The notes: generated by a model not told the origin, from the sequence alone. DNA of 37,155 nucleotides from Silene noctiflora (GCA_009801015.1 VHZZ01005055.1:45457-82611); one strand, 5' to 3'; shown: positions 1 to 12,740, counted from the first letter of the stretch. Translations and numbers: made by a program.

Positions 1-22
1 TTTTTTTTTTAATTAATAAAAA

Positions 23-67
23 GGGCTGGGTGGTGGGCTGGGTATTGGGTCAGGGCTGGGTATTGGG
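23..67 (+). repeat. G-rich minisatellite, potential G-quadruplex
   Basis: Eight GGG runs occur in 45 bases, separated by 2 to 4 bases, in a loose GGGCTGGGTATT repeat. The spacing fits the usual G-quadruplex rule of four GGG runs with loops of 1 to 7. No gene is visible here. The left side is cut by the window edge, so its full length is unknown. Confidence 0.6.
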
Positions 68-266
68 TATGATGTATTACCTCCGATGTATAATCCTATT
101 TCTCAACATTGGGTGTCTTATAGTAATTTTATTTTAAATCGTCTGTGTGAAATAAATTTGAAAATTTTATAGGGGTGTACGTAAAATAACAAGCAATTTA
201 TTAATAACGCCTTGTTAAAGAAGTTAGCCGAGAAACCCACAACCACCGTTAATTACATATAACAGA

Positions 267-438
267 TACTCCCGCCGTTCTGGTCATTTGTTCGCATATT
301 CCATTTTGGGTGTCTCAGTCAATTGTTTGTCTTTTCTATTTTTGCAATACCTTTAATGGATAGTAATTGACCCCCTTCTCTTTCATTGGTACTTGTGCCA
401 AAACCAAAGACAAACAAATGACCGAGACAGGGGGAGTA
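267..438. mobile_element. Stowaway-like MITE (172 bp)
   Basis: It begins TACTCCCGCCGTTCTGGTCATTTG and ends with a matching inverted copy (CAAATGACCGAGACAGGGGGAGTA), flanked by TA on both sides. TA target duplications and CTCCCTCCGTC-like ends are the hallmarks of Stowaway MITEs, which are moved in trans by Tc1/mariner transposases. Related copies lie at 13048, 13263, 13605, 22061, 26436 and 36045. It has no coding capacity. Confidence 0.8.
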
Positions 439-1384
439 ATATATTTTAAAGTGTAACTAGTGTAAAAAATGTAACGTATCTTGTCAAAAAAACTGGGTTA
501 GTGGAAAGTAGGATCACTAGTTTGTAACCCATTTTTCATAAATAGTTTATAATCTAAAAAAGGGTCCGGTTATAAGAAATATTACTTGGGCAAGAAAATT
601 AAGATAATTTTTTATTCTCTTTGTAGGAGGAAGAAGGTAGTAAGGGGGATTAGTGTATGTATTTTAGATGGAATTTTATGCCCCCTCACTTTTTCAAAAA
701 AAATCCAATTTGTTTTTGTACTATCTTCGAGACAAAATGTAAACCGTATTGCAACATAATAATAGTTTTTTGCCAAAAATATAATTTTGTGAAATTGATT
801 ATTCTGAACCAAATAGTGTTGCCGTCAATCAATTTTGATCCAACCTGTGAGTGTGGTGGTGGTCGTTGGGCGCAAGAGGTGCTTGAGACAGTGGGGATGC
901 TAAAGGGAAGACGGATTCAAAAAAGAGAAGGCAAAGCGGAAAAATGCATACATGAAAGAATGACCATTTTTTGGTGACTGGTAGCTAGTGACAATCATGA
1001 ATAAATTCACTTGAACCTACATCACAAAATGAAACACAGGGCACAAAAAAAAAAAAAAAAAAAAAAAATTTACAAATAAACACTAGATGATTATGTTGCA
1101 ATAAAATCTGAAGAGTACGGGGGGCACAGGTTAATTCGGAGGGTCGGTGAGTCGGTGACAACAAGAACTTCTAATTGAATAGAACTATCAATAATTCAAG
1201 ACTATCACATTCAGTTACACTCCCTAAACCAGTATTACTGAGTATTTGTTAAGGCCAACTTGCAAGTTGGAAGTATGAAACATCATAAACTGTAAACCCT
1301 GAATGCAAGATTTTGTTGCAGCAGTAAACTAACTCCACTTCTGACCGTTGCTAATTTCATTAGAATTTACATCCGACTAGTAAA
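439..1384. other. 3' flank of NOT2/VIP2, no other gene seen
   Basis: This stretch is AT-rich with no recognisable coding region. Short open frames at 612-812 and 657-977 overlap on opposite strands and resemble nothing I know. A run of 24 A lies at 1045-1068. The part next to 1384 should be the 3' untranslated region of the NOT2 gene; I could not place its polyadenylation site. Confidence 0.5.
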
Positions 1385-4300
1385 CTAATGTTGATTTAGC
1401 GTCACCTTTTTCTCTATCAACTCGTATTGCAGTACAAAGTTATCCTGCAAATAAAGCCAAACATCAATAATTCAATATCCACCATAACTGAAAAACTCCA
1501 GCCTATGCGCCTGAGGCATCGAGGCGCTCATGTTATTATTGTATTTTTATCTACATTACTCTGACTGGTTACTTCTAGGGTCATCTGTCATACTCATACT
1601 TGTGTTAATCAAAGGTAAACAAATGATTGGGACGAAGCGAGTGTATCACTTAAAAAACTTAATATTTCAAACTTCGACCTTGTATATGGTCAATGAGGTG
1701 TCCCCATTACAGTATCCTCGATTATGATCAGTCTACATGTCTCAATTCACGTTGCGCAGAAGTCCAACACATGGATACATACCCAAGTCTGACACCCATA
1801 CTCAAGAGTCAAGTCCAAGAATGACACTCACAATGTAACCTAAAGCAATTATGTTTGACTGTGCGTACCTTTTGTGTCTCTTGCCATGTAGTTGGATCGA
1901 AGAACTTGTATGATCCTCGCTCAAATGTTGCAGTCTTGAACGGTGGCTCCGCATTAGTTAGCCTCGACAACCAAACCCGGAGCTCCTTGTGATACAACCA
2001 GCCTCTCCTATGACTGCAAACCAAGGTCACACGTATCTATAATAGCAAAGTCGGACTAACATACAGCAGAACATTGCTTGACTTGACTAAGGGGAATAAA
2101 GGAAAGGACATAACGATTCACGAAGTGACATCAGCTCCCTGACGAATAACCATCACAAGAAAATCAACTTGGAATAAAAAAAAATTAACATACAGTTCAT
2201 GAGCTGCATACAACTGGGCTTCGTCTTTTGGCATGCTGTATTGCCACCCCGTCAGGACGGGTCAAGGGACAAGAAAAAATGTTAGATAGCAACAAAATAA
2301 TACTCAATGATGTTGAGATACTGCAGGGATGAAATAGAGGGACAAATGAGACAAACCCACCTGTAAAAGATGTAGAACAATGTTGCTATCGGAAACTTCA
2401 TGAAGTTGAGATACTGCAGGAATCCCATAACCAGAAATAAAAAACTTAAATACTAGAAGTTCTGCTTTGATAAATTAGTGTCTTGTGAGATGGTCCCATA
2501 TTTATATAACGTCAAACTAACCATTTAACTATGAACTCCCCCCTTATACCTTATAACCCATTAACTCAAAATCAAAAACCTTATTTTAATTTACATAAAT
2601 GGGTCTTCTCCTATTAAAATAATCATGAGACTGTCCCATATGAGAAATAGCCGTTTTTTAATATGCACAGACCAGGCCTACTATATAGGCCCAAGCCCAG
2701 TAGGGTAAGTGACCAGGCCTTGCAAAAGGAAGGAACATAAGACATTCCCCTGACCAAGACCTCCTAGTAAAGTTATACTAGGAAATGAAAACCACCTCAA
2801 ATAAGTAGAGCACTTACATTAAGAGGAGGAGCTAATTTTTCAAGGTAACAATGGGGTACAACAAACTCAGGGTCTCCCTTGGCAGGCTCGTCAGACCAGG
2901 GTGAACCAAACGATTTGTGAAGGTCTTCAGAGGAATTCAGATTTAAGCCTAGTGTAGTTAGATCGATGCCAAGAGCAAGGGATGTCAAATCAGGATCACT
3001 CATTCTTATGACGCCCAACAACCCCAACAGTCCAAAGGAATCAGCAGCAGGTTGTGTAGCTTGAATAGACTTGACTCCCTGATCCCTAAACGACTGGTTC
3101 ACTGTGGGCATCTGGCGTAGATGAAATTGAGACTGGCTTTGCTGTTGATATTGCTGCATTCGTTGGTCATAAGATGCCGCACTAGAAATAGTGCTTATAT
3201 TGTTAACACTCCTCAGGCTATTATCAGACGGTCTGTTGCCCTGCTCAAAAAACAAGATAATGCACCGATGACTGACATCAATTATAATAACTAGAATTGT
3301 TAAATGGGTCTGACAGGTCCAGTTCATGTCAGAACAAGTCGGGTTGGGTTATCACAGGCCAGGTAGGTTCAAACCCGTGAAATTTCAGGTCATTTTGGGT
3401 TTTAGTCATGGGTCAGGATTTACACGTGCACAATCTTAAAAGGCGGACTGGATTAGGTCAAAACTCAAATATTGACTTGTAATGTATAGACTATAGAGGC
3501 AAGAAGGCTACCAGTTGCGCACTTGCGCCTCACAACTGGCCTTTAAAATGTCATCTAAGCAGAGTGAAATTAACAGACACGTGAATTTCGCCACCCTATC
3601 TCACACAAAAAAAAAATGAATACAGCAAGAAGTATAAAAAAAACCGCAGTTCAGCATTAACAGATTTGCCTGGAAAGAGCACGACTTTTTACCAGAATTA
3701 CAATAAAACTTAAGAGAGGCATACATATATATTATAATATACCTATTAATTTCAAACGACTATTTAAGAAGTTTCTCGTGACTCATGTCAAGGCATATTT
3801 AACCTTTACTTCATCCAGAAAGGGATGAGAGCAGCATATATGGCCTTGTTTATAGTAACTGAAAGAAAAACTAGACATGCTCAATCCGTTTTAAACAGTA
3901 TAACTCATAACTATTTTCTAGTATCCAGAGATTCCGTAATCCATATTCAGAATCATCTTCAATCACCCTTCAAACAATATTTTAGGCGAGCCAAAATTCA
4001 GATATTAACCAACTTGCCTTTTATATATAGCTAGGAGTCTAGGACGTATGAGGATCTCGACCAAGTTAACACTTAAAAGTATTCCTTTTATCTGCACAAC
4101 CTATTAAAAGAGCATTCATCGAATATTTGTGATTTTAAATGTCCTATAGTTCCACCAAAATCAGAGAAAAAAGCCAAAGGGCACCCCAAAGCCGTGACAA
4201 GCTTCATAATAAAACATGCCTTGCCAAGGAAAATTTTCATTTTGATCGATCTGGTGAGAAGATCAAAGGGAACATTTCCATACCAGTATAATCCGGTGCA

Positions 4301-7300
4301 AGAAACACTATCTACCATTGTAGATGTAGAATTGACTCTACCACCAATACAAAGGACACCATGAATTCTGCTTTTTCTCATGACATAGTTTTCATCCATT
4401 GGAGTCGACACACTATAAATTGATTCTGGATTATTAGGGAAAATATAGCAAAATGGTTCACTATTCTGACATCTCTTTCTAGTTACTAGCCATCACCCGA
4501 TGCAATTCTTGATGTAAATTTCAGTATGGGTTATCTGGAAACAATCTGTTTATGTTATTAGTACAAATAAAATTTTCCATACAACTAATCCCCTAACCCC
4601 GCCATTTGAAGGTCCTCGAGGAGTTGGAGTAATGGTTTTGTTTCCTCAAATATGAAGATTTGCCATCAGTATAGTGACTTCTAATCTGTGAAGTTGTTAC
4701 ATAGTAGGACATACCAACACAATCTAACTCAAAGGTGGGTGCTAAAAACGTAACTGATGCTAAGCAGTTGCTTTAGGAAGAGAATTTAGGCATGGATGCT
4801 AGATTTTAGTAAATTATCTGTATGCACCTGAATATGAAATGTTGAATTTGAGGATGGGAACATGTCGGATCCATGCGACTGTAGAAGTCTCTGGTTATTT
4901 GCTGATGTAAATGAATCGCCGCTACCACTGACTGATGGCATATGTTGCTGCTGGTGCTGTGGTTGATGAGATGAGTACGTGCCCCCGAGAGTGAATCCAG
5001 CCGATCTTCCCATCTGCACATAACGCCTTGCTAGCGTAAGAACATCCATAGCCTCATAGGGAGAAGGAGAACCATCTAGTTGTACAAAAACTACTCACCG
5101 GAAAATGCTGTGACTGCATCATCGATACGCTGTTGTCTTGAAGTTGATCTTTTTGACGAAAGTCCATCCCAAAATCTACGCTTCCACCTGTATGCATGTG
5201 AATGCAAAACAATAGGAACAAAATCAAGATGGCACTAATTTCCAACACACAACCTGTAACAGCGTATTATAATGAGGGATATGGACTTAGAAATTATTAT
5301 CATTTTGCCCTCCTCTCAATCTCCTATATGGCGCCTTCTTGTTCAAGCCGGTTCCTTAGATGCAATTATCATCAGATGCAATTATTTCAATTACCCGTAC
5401 ATAATTTTTATGTACAAACTTCAACAAGCACTGACCTTTAAATCCAGGTAAGGCAGGAAAATCTTCGTTCTGGATGCTGAATTCTTGGTTCCGTTGACCT
5501 ATAGGACCACCAAGACCTTGTTTTCTCATTGAACCTGCCATGATGTTTGTCTCTCAGGCCAAGTACACCAGTATGCACTGGAAAACAAAATACCACGAAA
5601 ATATAAATATAAGGCCTTCAAGTTACCTATTTGTCCTTGAGGTGCTCCAGCAGAGTTAGGTCGACTTCCTAATGAAGGAAAATCATCCATTGCAAAAGGT
5701 GTATCATTGGAGTTCATGTCATGTAGCATTGCCCTTGAGCTCAGGTTATTAACAGCTTGGCCATGGTTCTGGGATAACAGGTTTCCTCCAGACACATAGG
5801 AGTTCCCAAGCATCGAAAGTACCTGTGGAGATGCTGAAAGCAAAAAAGGCACTTTTCAGTGAATCTTAAGCCTAATATATCCGGCAATTGACCGACAAGG
5901 AGTGCCAAGAAAAAATACATAAGCTAGTATAATTCCTGTTCTATTAATGTCACTACAACAACATTAGCCTCAATGCCTTAAAAGGCTCCAGCCATGGCGA
6001 GGCAAGGAGTAGTCAGATGTACACAAAATGCATCCAGATGTCCCATAATAAAAATTGCATTGACCCACTGTTACATAGCAATATCAGCCATTTGATTTTA
6101 TTCCAAAGCAAAATTAACAAGACTTTGGCTCCGGAAATTGAACACATATGAGACAAGTTAGGCTACCGTCGTCAATATGAAATGAGCAAGCAATGAAAAA
6201 GTGGAGAAAATGGAAAACACAATAATAAAAGTATAAAGCGAAGCAAGATATACAAAAGAAAAAAGAGTAATTCAAAAGAAGTAAAGAAAAAGGCAAAAGT
6301 GATGAAATCTTTGTAATGACAAGTTCAGTACTATGAATTGGAATGGCGAAAAATAAGAATGAAGACAAATTAAAAGTAATACGGAATACAAGACATTAGG
6401 AAAAGTAACACAATTGATTCAAATGAAAAGAAAAAGGGCTGAGAAACAAAAAAAAAAAAAAGTGAAAGAATCAGAAAAGATAAAATATAAAATCACGCCC
6501 CATAGAGTTCTTCCCTCTGCAATTCCCTCTGTAATGTCATACTGTCTTTAAATTTCCACTTGACCATTTCATCAGGATTCGCTCAACCCCCTAGCCAATG
6601 TACTCTAAAACATTTTTGTGCCGCCTAAAAACATCATAAACATTTATAAAAGGTCATTTTGCACGGCCAATAAGCTAATCTCAGGCATGGTTTAACACAC
6701 ATGATAAGCATGCCATGCCATATTACTACCCGGCGTCTCTCAAATGTAATAAAATTTTGATGGAAAGAAATCTTTGTGAGGTAGATTGAAGATGCGAGGC
6801 ACAAGATCACGAGTATGTAAGCAGCACAACACATAACGAACACCACATCTTGATCTAGAATCTTAGAACCTTCTTGGAGTAATTGCAAAGAAACTAACTG
6901 TCACCCAAACAGCCACGGATAATAGTATCTCTACTCAATATAAATTTTCTCATGGTGGTTCCACATCTTCACTGACCCCGTGGTATCTTGGAAGTTGTTA
7001 GATAATAAGTCAAAGTACTAAATTCGGCACAGTAAATAGATCGCATAATGCAAGGGTAAAAACTATAGCAAAATGATGAAAATGATGACAAGAGTTATGC
7101 CGATAAATAATATATGGAAGCTTAGTGTTACAACCACTATATGACATTTGCTTTCATCAGCCAAAACGAACAAAAAGGATATGACAAACAAATTATACCT
7201 TGTTGAAGGACACCTCCCATTAATCCATTTGGTCCTTGCAAACTAGAACTTCCAGAGCCATTGTTGGTAGTGAAATTCAGACGAGAAGTAAGACCAGGCA

Positions 7301-8965
7301 CAGATATTCCCCCACCAGAACTCATATTCCTTCCAATGTTGCCAGAGCCCACTATATTTCCCATTGAGCTTGTGATTCGAGAGCCTGCATTTCCCATCAT
7401 AGGTGACACGCCAAGGCCTGGCATAGCTCCACGGTTACCCGCAGCAGCAGACGTCGGCAGAACCCCATGAATAGAACCACCAACAACATTTGTGCTATTA
7501 CTATAGCCAGGGCTTCCAACGATGTTCATACCTCCTCTATTACTGATTCCAGAATGCCCATGTGAGACACCATGAGAAATCTAGAAAAAAAAATCAATTA
7601 TATAGTATTGCCAAGTTGTCGGCAATTTTACAATTGATCCTAGCATCCTACTAACAGTTCATATGAAGAGAAACTCTACATATATTGGAGCATGAATGCA
7701 CGATGATGATATCAAATGAGAAAATAAGACGTACCTGTGAAAGAGGATCCGCCATATTATTTGACCCAAATCGCCCTGCAAGGAGATTTCCACTAGATTG
7801 TTGCATCCCACCAGAAGGTACACCGTTCATTGCTGAATTTCTTGATGAAAGCGAACCAGCCATGCTTGGAACGTTGAAGTTAGTGTGCATGTTATGAAGC
7901 CCTTGAATTCCTACATGAAGAACCATATCAATTCAGCAGTGAATCAAGAGAAGTTTAATACATGAAACTTCAAAATTATACTCACCGGTGTGATGAAACA
8001 CAGGAGTGCCAGCACCAGGCTGAGCAGAGAAAGATGAGGAAAATGATCTCCCTGTGCCATCTGTTATATTTGTAGCCGATCCATTTAAAGAAGACTACAA
8101 GCAGAACGGTGATGCATGTCAAACACCAGGGTTAAGCATCAACTAACAGCAACCACATAAGAGCAAACCTCCCTTGTAAACCATTACTACCATGTGACAA
8201 TATATGGAACCACCAAGGAATCAACATAAACCCTTGCTATCAAAATTACAAGAAATGACAAACTTGATAATTCTCTATTTCCATGATCCATTTACCAGAA
8301 GATCGAGATAATAGGTTTGTAACCACAATTTTCTATGATCTTTCGATTCCATAGTATAGCGCTATGACCCTTATTAACTACGTGATCCAAAAAGTCTAGT
8401 ACACTGAATATGCATTAAAACACCAAATGCTTCTTTCTGGTTCAATCAATTTAATGTGTTAATAACATGTTAGTCTGCCGGTACTTCATATACATTTATG
8501 AATGAAGCTTGATCGAATAAATTGCAACAAGGCAGGATATTGGTAAGACGTGTCCTCTTATCCTTATAACAGAACACAATCCCCGTGTCTCAAAATTTGT
8601 ACCATCTTAAGTCCCAACACTTGATATACACCAGTACCTGTGGACGCGCAATGTAGCATGGTACTGATTTTCCCCGCATCCCTATGTCATCTTGCAGTTC
8701 TTAGCTTATAATGTTAATATATGTGCTACCCGTTTATATCTTTAAACAATAGTAAGTTTACCAAATAAAAGGACTACAATATTGTTAAGTGAAGGTCGAG
8801 CGGCAAGGCAGAAACACGTTAAGTACCCTTCAATATTCAAAAAATGTGCACGCCGACAAAGAACATTATGCTTCTAAAAGCACAATTATACGGCAAAGAG
8901 CTAAAATGAAAACACTAGCTATGTAGAGTATAGAAAGAAATGCATACATTAAGTGTGCCCGACAT
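1385..8965 (-). CDS. VIP2: CCR4-NOT complex subunit NOT2 (VIP2-like)
   Basis: This is a scaffold subunit of the CCR4-NOT complex, which removes mRNA poly(A) tails and modulates transcription. The Arabidopsis relatives NOT2a/NOT2b (VIP2) also act in microRNA biogenesis and bind Agrobacterium VirE2. Coding exons on the minus strand are 8965-8948, 8094-7986, 7910-7735, 7580-7199, 5833-5627, 5534-5436, 5187-5099, 5013-4828, 3240-2818, 2413-2361, 2235-2194, 2013-1869 and 1444-1385, all with GT-AG borders and compatible phases. They give 662 aa (Arabidopsis about 614). The first 420 residues are Ser/Gly/Asn-rich and look disordered (MSGTLNSSLNGSATN; FSIQNEDFPALPGFK). The C-terminal NOT box follows: GLLGVIRMSDPDLTSLALG, SPWSDEPAKGDPEF, TLFYIFYSMPKDEAQLYAA, RGWLYHKELRVW, FERGSYKFFDPTTW. 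It ends LNQH, where relatives have LPQH. The start codon is in an 18-nt coding piece. Residues around LNFMKFPIATLFY are more diverged than in relatives. Certain of family. Confidence 0.94.
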
Positions 8966-9000
8966 TGCAGAATTTTAGTATGTCAATCAGAAATCATTCC

Positions 9001-9759
9001 CTGCGTTGCCACAATAAATGATTCGATCCGCCAATCCTTTTGAACACTAAGTAAATGATCTCTCTATCCCTTGTGTTCGTGCTTAAACCCTAAACCAGAA
9101 AGATATAGTAAAGTAGAAAAAAATCGATCAAATTAGTAAATAATTAATAATAGTCACACCAAGAACCACAGATGCAATATCCTCAACAATAAAAATACCA
9201 AAAAAAAAGAGGATGAAATCATAGAATTCACACTTACCTTTTCAACAACATTACCCCAGTGCCTAGGCACCCGCAAATTGGTCTTTGCGGGTAAAAGGGG
9301 GGTAGGATGTGCGCAACCCAACACAAATAGTCTGTTTCCAAACAAATTTTACTTAACCCTTTTTAAATTTTACAAAATTTTAGCAATAAAAATTTACTGG
9401 TATCATCAATACTCAGATTTCTTTCAACAATTGAGCATCATTTATTAATACAACAATAACCCGTTAAACAACTTCAACGTACAAATCCTTAACCCACAGT
9501 AAAAATAAACAAAAAAACACATTCATACAGTAAAACAGCAGAATCAATCGCATAATTAAACTAAATTTACTAGTACCCAAATGTGTGAATCTATCATCTA
9601 TCATTAAACATCAATCAAGAAAACAAAAAAAAACCCACAATTAATGTGAAAAAAACAAAGACGGATATCATATACATAATACATTTAACTAAGAAAATAC
9701 AGCAAATTTGAGGAATTTAATTAAAAAAAAAAAAAAAAAAGGAGAGAGAATATACTCAC
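9001..9759 (-). other. 5' leader intron of NOT2/VIP2
   Basis: On the minus strand a GTGAGT donor at 9759 and a CAACGCAG acceptor ending at 9001 bracket an intron lying 35 bases upstream of the start codon at 8965. The leader exon runs from 9760 up to roughly 9848, before a 26-A tract (9849-9874). Leader introns are common in plant housekeeping genes. The exon is inferred from splice signals only. Confidence 0.55.
9230..9330 (-). mobile_element. SINE-like 3' remnant
   Basis: Read on the minus strand, the stretch runs TTGCGCACATCCTACCCC, then a CCCGCAAA/TTTGCGGG hairpin, then GTGCCTAGGCAC, then GGGGTAATGTTGTTG. This arrangement of a TGCGYACATCC block, a small hairpin, a GGCACTGGGG block and a TTG tail is what I recall from 3' parts of plant tRNA-derived SINEs. 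No polymerase III box A is visible, so the copy would be 5'-truncated. It lies inside the NOT2 leader intron. Confidence 0.4.
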
Positions 9760-9899
9760 TAGATTGATTTAGAGTTGGATTTGAAGAGGGAAAATGAAAT
9801 TAAATTGAAATAATTGTTGTAAAGTGCAATTGATGAAGGGTTTTGCTGAAAAAAAAAAAAAAAAAAAAAAAAAAGTTGAGGATTGTCCAGTTTTGATGC

Positions 9900-11284
9900 T
9901 TGTTTTTACAAGAACATCAAAGAAATAGGCAGGACTGAACTACTCCAGTATGGCCATGGTATTATGGGCCTTTGATCTTATGACTTTTGAATCATTTGAG
10001 ATATTGACCAGGTCTTGTTAGGTCATGAACCCATTTAACCCATTTGGATTTTGTTTGGAACTTTTATGTTTTTTTGGTTGTGGGATTTGGACATGGTTGA
10101 TGGGTTGTGTAGGTGATGGTTTGCGGATTCATCAATCTGGTTTAGGTGACGTATGTGAGTGTTATATTTAATCGTATAATTCTGTGTTATCAGGACGACG
10201 AGAAAGAAGAGAATTATATGCTACAGTTTATATAGACGATGGGAAAGAAGGAAACGTATAAGTAATAATTACAGTAATTCAGTATAGTTGATATATGATT
10301 GATTGTGGATCTTTAGTATAAGAATCATGAAGAGAATTTAGATTATGTGATGTTCGTTCGACTAGTTAAGAGGTGGAAATTGCGAGATCTTCAGATGATG
10401 ATTATCTACTTAGCAATCTCGGATATTTAAAAAGTGCTGAATCGGGAATGTTATTATAAGTCAATGTAGCAAAATTTGCGTCGAACAGTAAGATGTGAGT
10501 GAAGTAGCATGAAGCTCCACCTAGCGTCTCTCCCCTACGTGATATAGTGTAGTTTTCATGGCGGGTAAAAGACTGCGTTACTCTTGTGCGCACGAACTCT
10601 ATTAAAATACACTACCATATTCATCGAGATATCTAGCGTATATTTCTACCAAATGAATCACACTTTTGTTAACTCATATATTTTCAAACTGTTAGATGAT
10701 GATACTCTGTAAATTTTTATAATAAATAGATGAGTTAATGAAAACATTAACTACAATACAAAATAGTTATATACAATAACATAGAGATTTACATCACATA
10801 GAAAATATATAAGTCAGTAAACTTGCACATAATCGTCGTATGCATCCAATTTCATGTCATAATAACGTTGGTTTTGTAATCATGACGCAGATTGTACGGG
10901 TTTACTATATTAGTTAAAGTATTAGGAAATAAATCATCTCTTAACCTTTGAGTGCAAACACTAATAAGAGCAACCAAAGCAGCTAAGCGGTGTTCGGGGA
11001 GATGCGTGTAAAGACGGTCTTTCTGAACCACTCTTTTGGTCCATTAGGGAATAAATCATTTGTAACATTGCTATAACCAAGCTGATATGAGCTCTAGCTC
11101 GGATATGCTCAAGACAAGGTCTAAGGTCAAGCTTGACTCAAATTGCACCAAGCGTACGATATTATTGAACGAGCTCCAATTGAGTTCGATTTGTCATTGT
11201 ATTCTTTCAATTTCTTACCTTTTGAATTTAGTAAAAATAAATAAATATATTTGTAAAACAAATATAAATATATTTGTAAAAGGG
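9900..11284. other. intergenic, no gene seen
   Basis: This is the left part of the spacer between the divergent NOT2 and sulfite oxidase genes. No open frame above about 60 codons resembles a protein. The NOT2 promoter should lie near 9880-10100, but I see no clear TATA box. The segment is AT-rich with mixed low-complexity stretches. Confidence 0.5.
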
Positions 11285-12140
11285 TGTTGCTCATTCATGA
11301 ACACGTTTTACTCAATCATGGGCATAAATGACACTTTTACCCCTTTCATTTTTCTTTAATAATATACCTATTTTCTCCCTCCTCCTTCTCTTTCCAACAA
11401 CTCCCTCCACCATCGAACACCCACCCCCACCGCGACCATCGCACCTCCCTCATCGGGAAACCTATCTCTCCATGTCCACCATTATCCCCCTCCCCTACCA
11501 CCACCCTTCTTGTCGACCTTCCCTCCACGACAAACTGCCACACTGCCTTCATTGGATCTCCCTCTAGTGCAACCACTCTTCTCGTTGACAATGGCAATGA
11601 TAATTTCCATTCTCATTCATATCAAGCACGTTATGTTAATCCAAATTTATAACCCATTGACACGCTCTCTACGTTACGCCACTGCAACAATTTGCAATTA
11701 TGTATTTGCTGCCAATGATTGATTGTGTTGTAGTAAACCAATTCAACCCTAACTACAAAACACCTAATTGAAACTAATCTCAAAAATTGAATTAATATGA
11801 CCAAAAACAAGAACCATGATAAAAATAGAAACAAAATTTTACTTGTTTGATATGAGTATTGAGATTCATAAAACAAAAGTTGGGGGAAATCTGATTTTAG
11901 GTTTATCTAATTTGATACCAAAAAATGTTGCGCAATTAGAAGTTAGAATTAGATTATTACTTGATTAATATCAGAATTAAGAGTTGTAATTGAATAATTT
12001 GATGTGAATATTTGATTAATTTTTCAGAGAAAAAAAAGAGAGAATTTGTTTTTTTTTTTAGACAAGGGTAAGGCATGGAAAATTTATGAAAAAAAAAGTT
12101 CATGAAAGAGTAAAACTCGTCCATGAATGAGCAATAACGT
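11285..12140. mobile_element. non-autonomous DNA transposon with long inverted ends
   Basis: The left end (11285-11343) and right end (12065-12138) are imperfect inverted copies about 60 to 70 bases long. Matching pieces are GTTGCTCATTCATGAAC against its complement near 12122-12138, then GTTTTACTC against GAGTAAAAC. The roughly 720-base interior has no transposase frame. It does hold a C-rich stretch (11370-11590) open in two frames, which could be filler or captured gene sequence. Long inverted ends favour a Mutator-like element, but I could not define a target duplication. Confidence 0.6.
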
Positions 12141-12229
12141 TATAAAAAATAAAATATACTTCTGATAAATTTTGATACACTTATAAATATCAAAATAAGA
12201 TATAATCAATATACTTCAAATCAAATATA

Positions 12230-12400
12230 ATATAACTCAGTACTGTTTTATGTGTGTTTGACCTAACTTGTAAAAGTGTTTTTGGACCTAGAAACACTTT
12301 TTGGCTAAATGCATATAATATAGCTCAGTACCGTTTTACGTGTGTTTGACCTAACTTTAAAAGTGTTTTTGGACTTGGAAACACTTTTTGGCTAAATACA
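12230..12400 (+). repeat. 88-bp tandem duplication
   Basis: Two adjacent copies with a period of 88 bases share ATATAxCTCAGTAC, GTGTGTTTGACCTAACTT and AAAGTGTTTTTGGAC. They differ at scattered bases, so the duplication is not recent. Each copy contains an AAGTGTTT/AAACACTT inverted pair that could form a small hairpin. Confidence 0.75.
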
Positions 12401-12543
12401 ACATTTTGTAAAAGTTAAAAAGAAAATTCCAAAAGCTAAAAATTCATATTTTTGCCTATAAAAATAGAAGCATAGTCTCATGTTTTTACTTTTGAAAATC
12501 ACTTCTAGAAAATTAATGAAAATTTGTATAGTTTTAACTTTTA

Positions 12544-12740
12544 TGAGTAAGGTCCTGTTCTTTTCGACTTAATTTCAACTCATTTCAGTTCAGTTTAATT
12601 TGATTCAGTTCAGTTGAGCTTGATTTAGTTGAATTTACTTTTTTTTTTTCTTTATAAATTAACTCTTATTTTATTTTAATTCAGTTCAACTGTTAAATTT
12701 AGTTCAATTCGAACAATTTTAATCCAAAAACATAGGAACT
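12544..12740. mobile_element. possible hAT-type MITE, degenerate
   Basis: The left edge GGTCCTGTTCTTTTCG and the complement of the right edge near 12720-12740 are weakly similar. The interior is dominated by TTCAGTTCAGTTTAATTTG-like direct repeats. GGCCTGTTCTTTT-type ends are common in plant hAT MITEs. The ends match poorly and no target duplication is clear. Confidence 0.3.

Noticed and set aside
657-977. 106-codon plus-strand frame downstream of NOT2
   Set aside because: Low-complexity, overlaps an opposite-strand frame, and has no recognisable motif or splice partner.
4088-4411. 107-codon minus-strand open frame inside NOT2 intron 8
   Set aside because: It matches no family I recognise, lies within a GT-AG intron of a complete gene, and has no homologous neighbour. 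Probably chance.
9100-9345. Extra coding exon upstream of the NOT2 start
   Set aside because: The minus-strand frame covers the SINE-like remnant. The conserved MSGxLNSSLNG start at 8965 is already the family N-terminus.
11328-11567. Proline-rich frame inside the long-ended element
   Set aside because: C-rich sequence is open in several frames here. No family is recognised; kept only as possible captured sequence.
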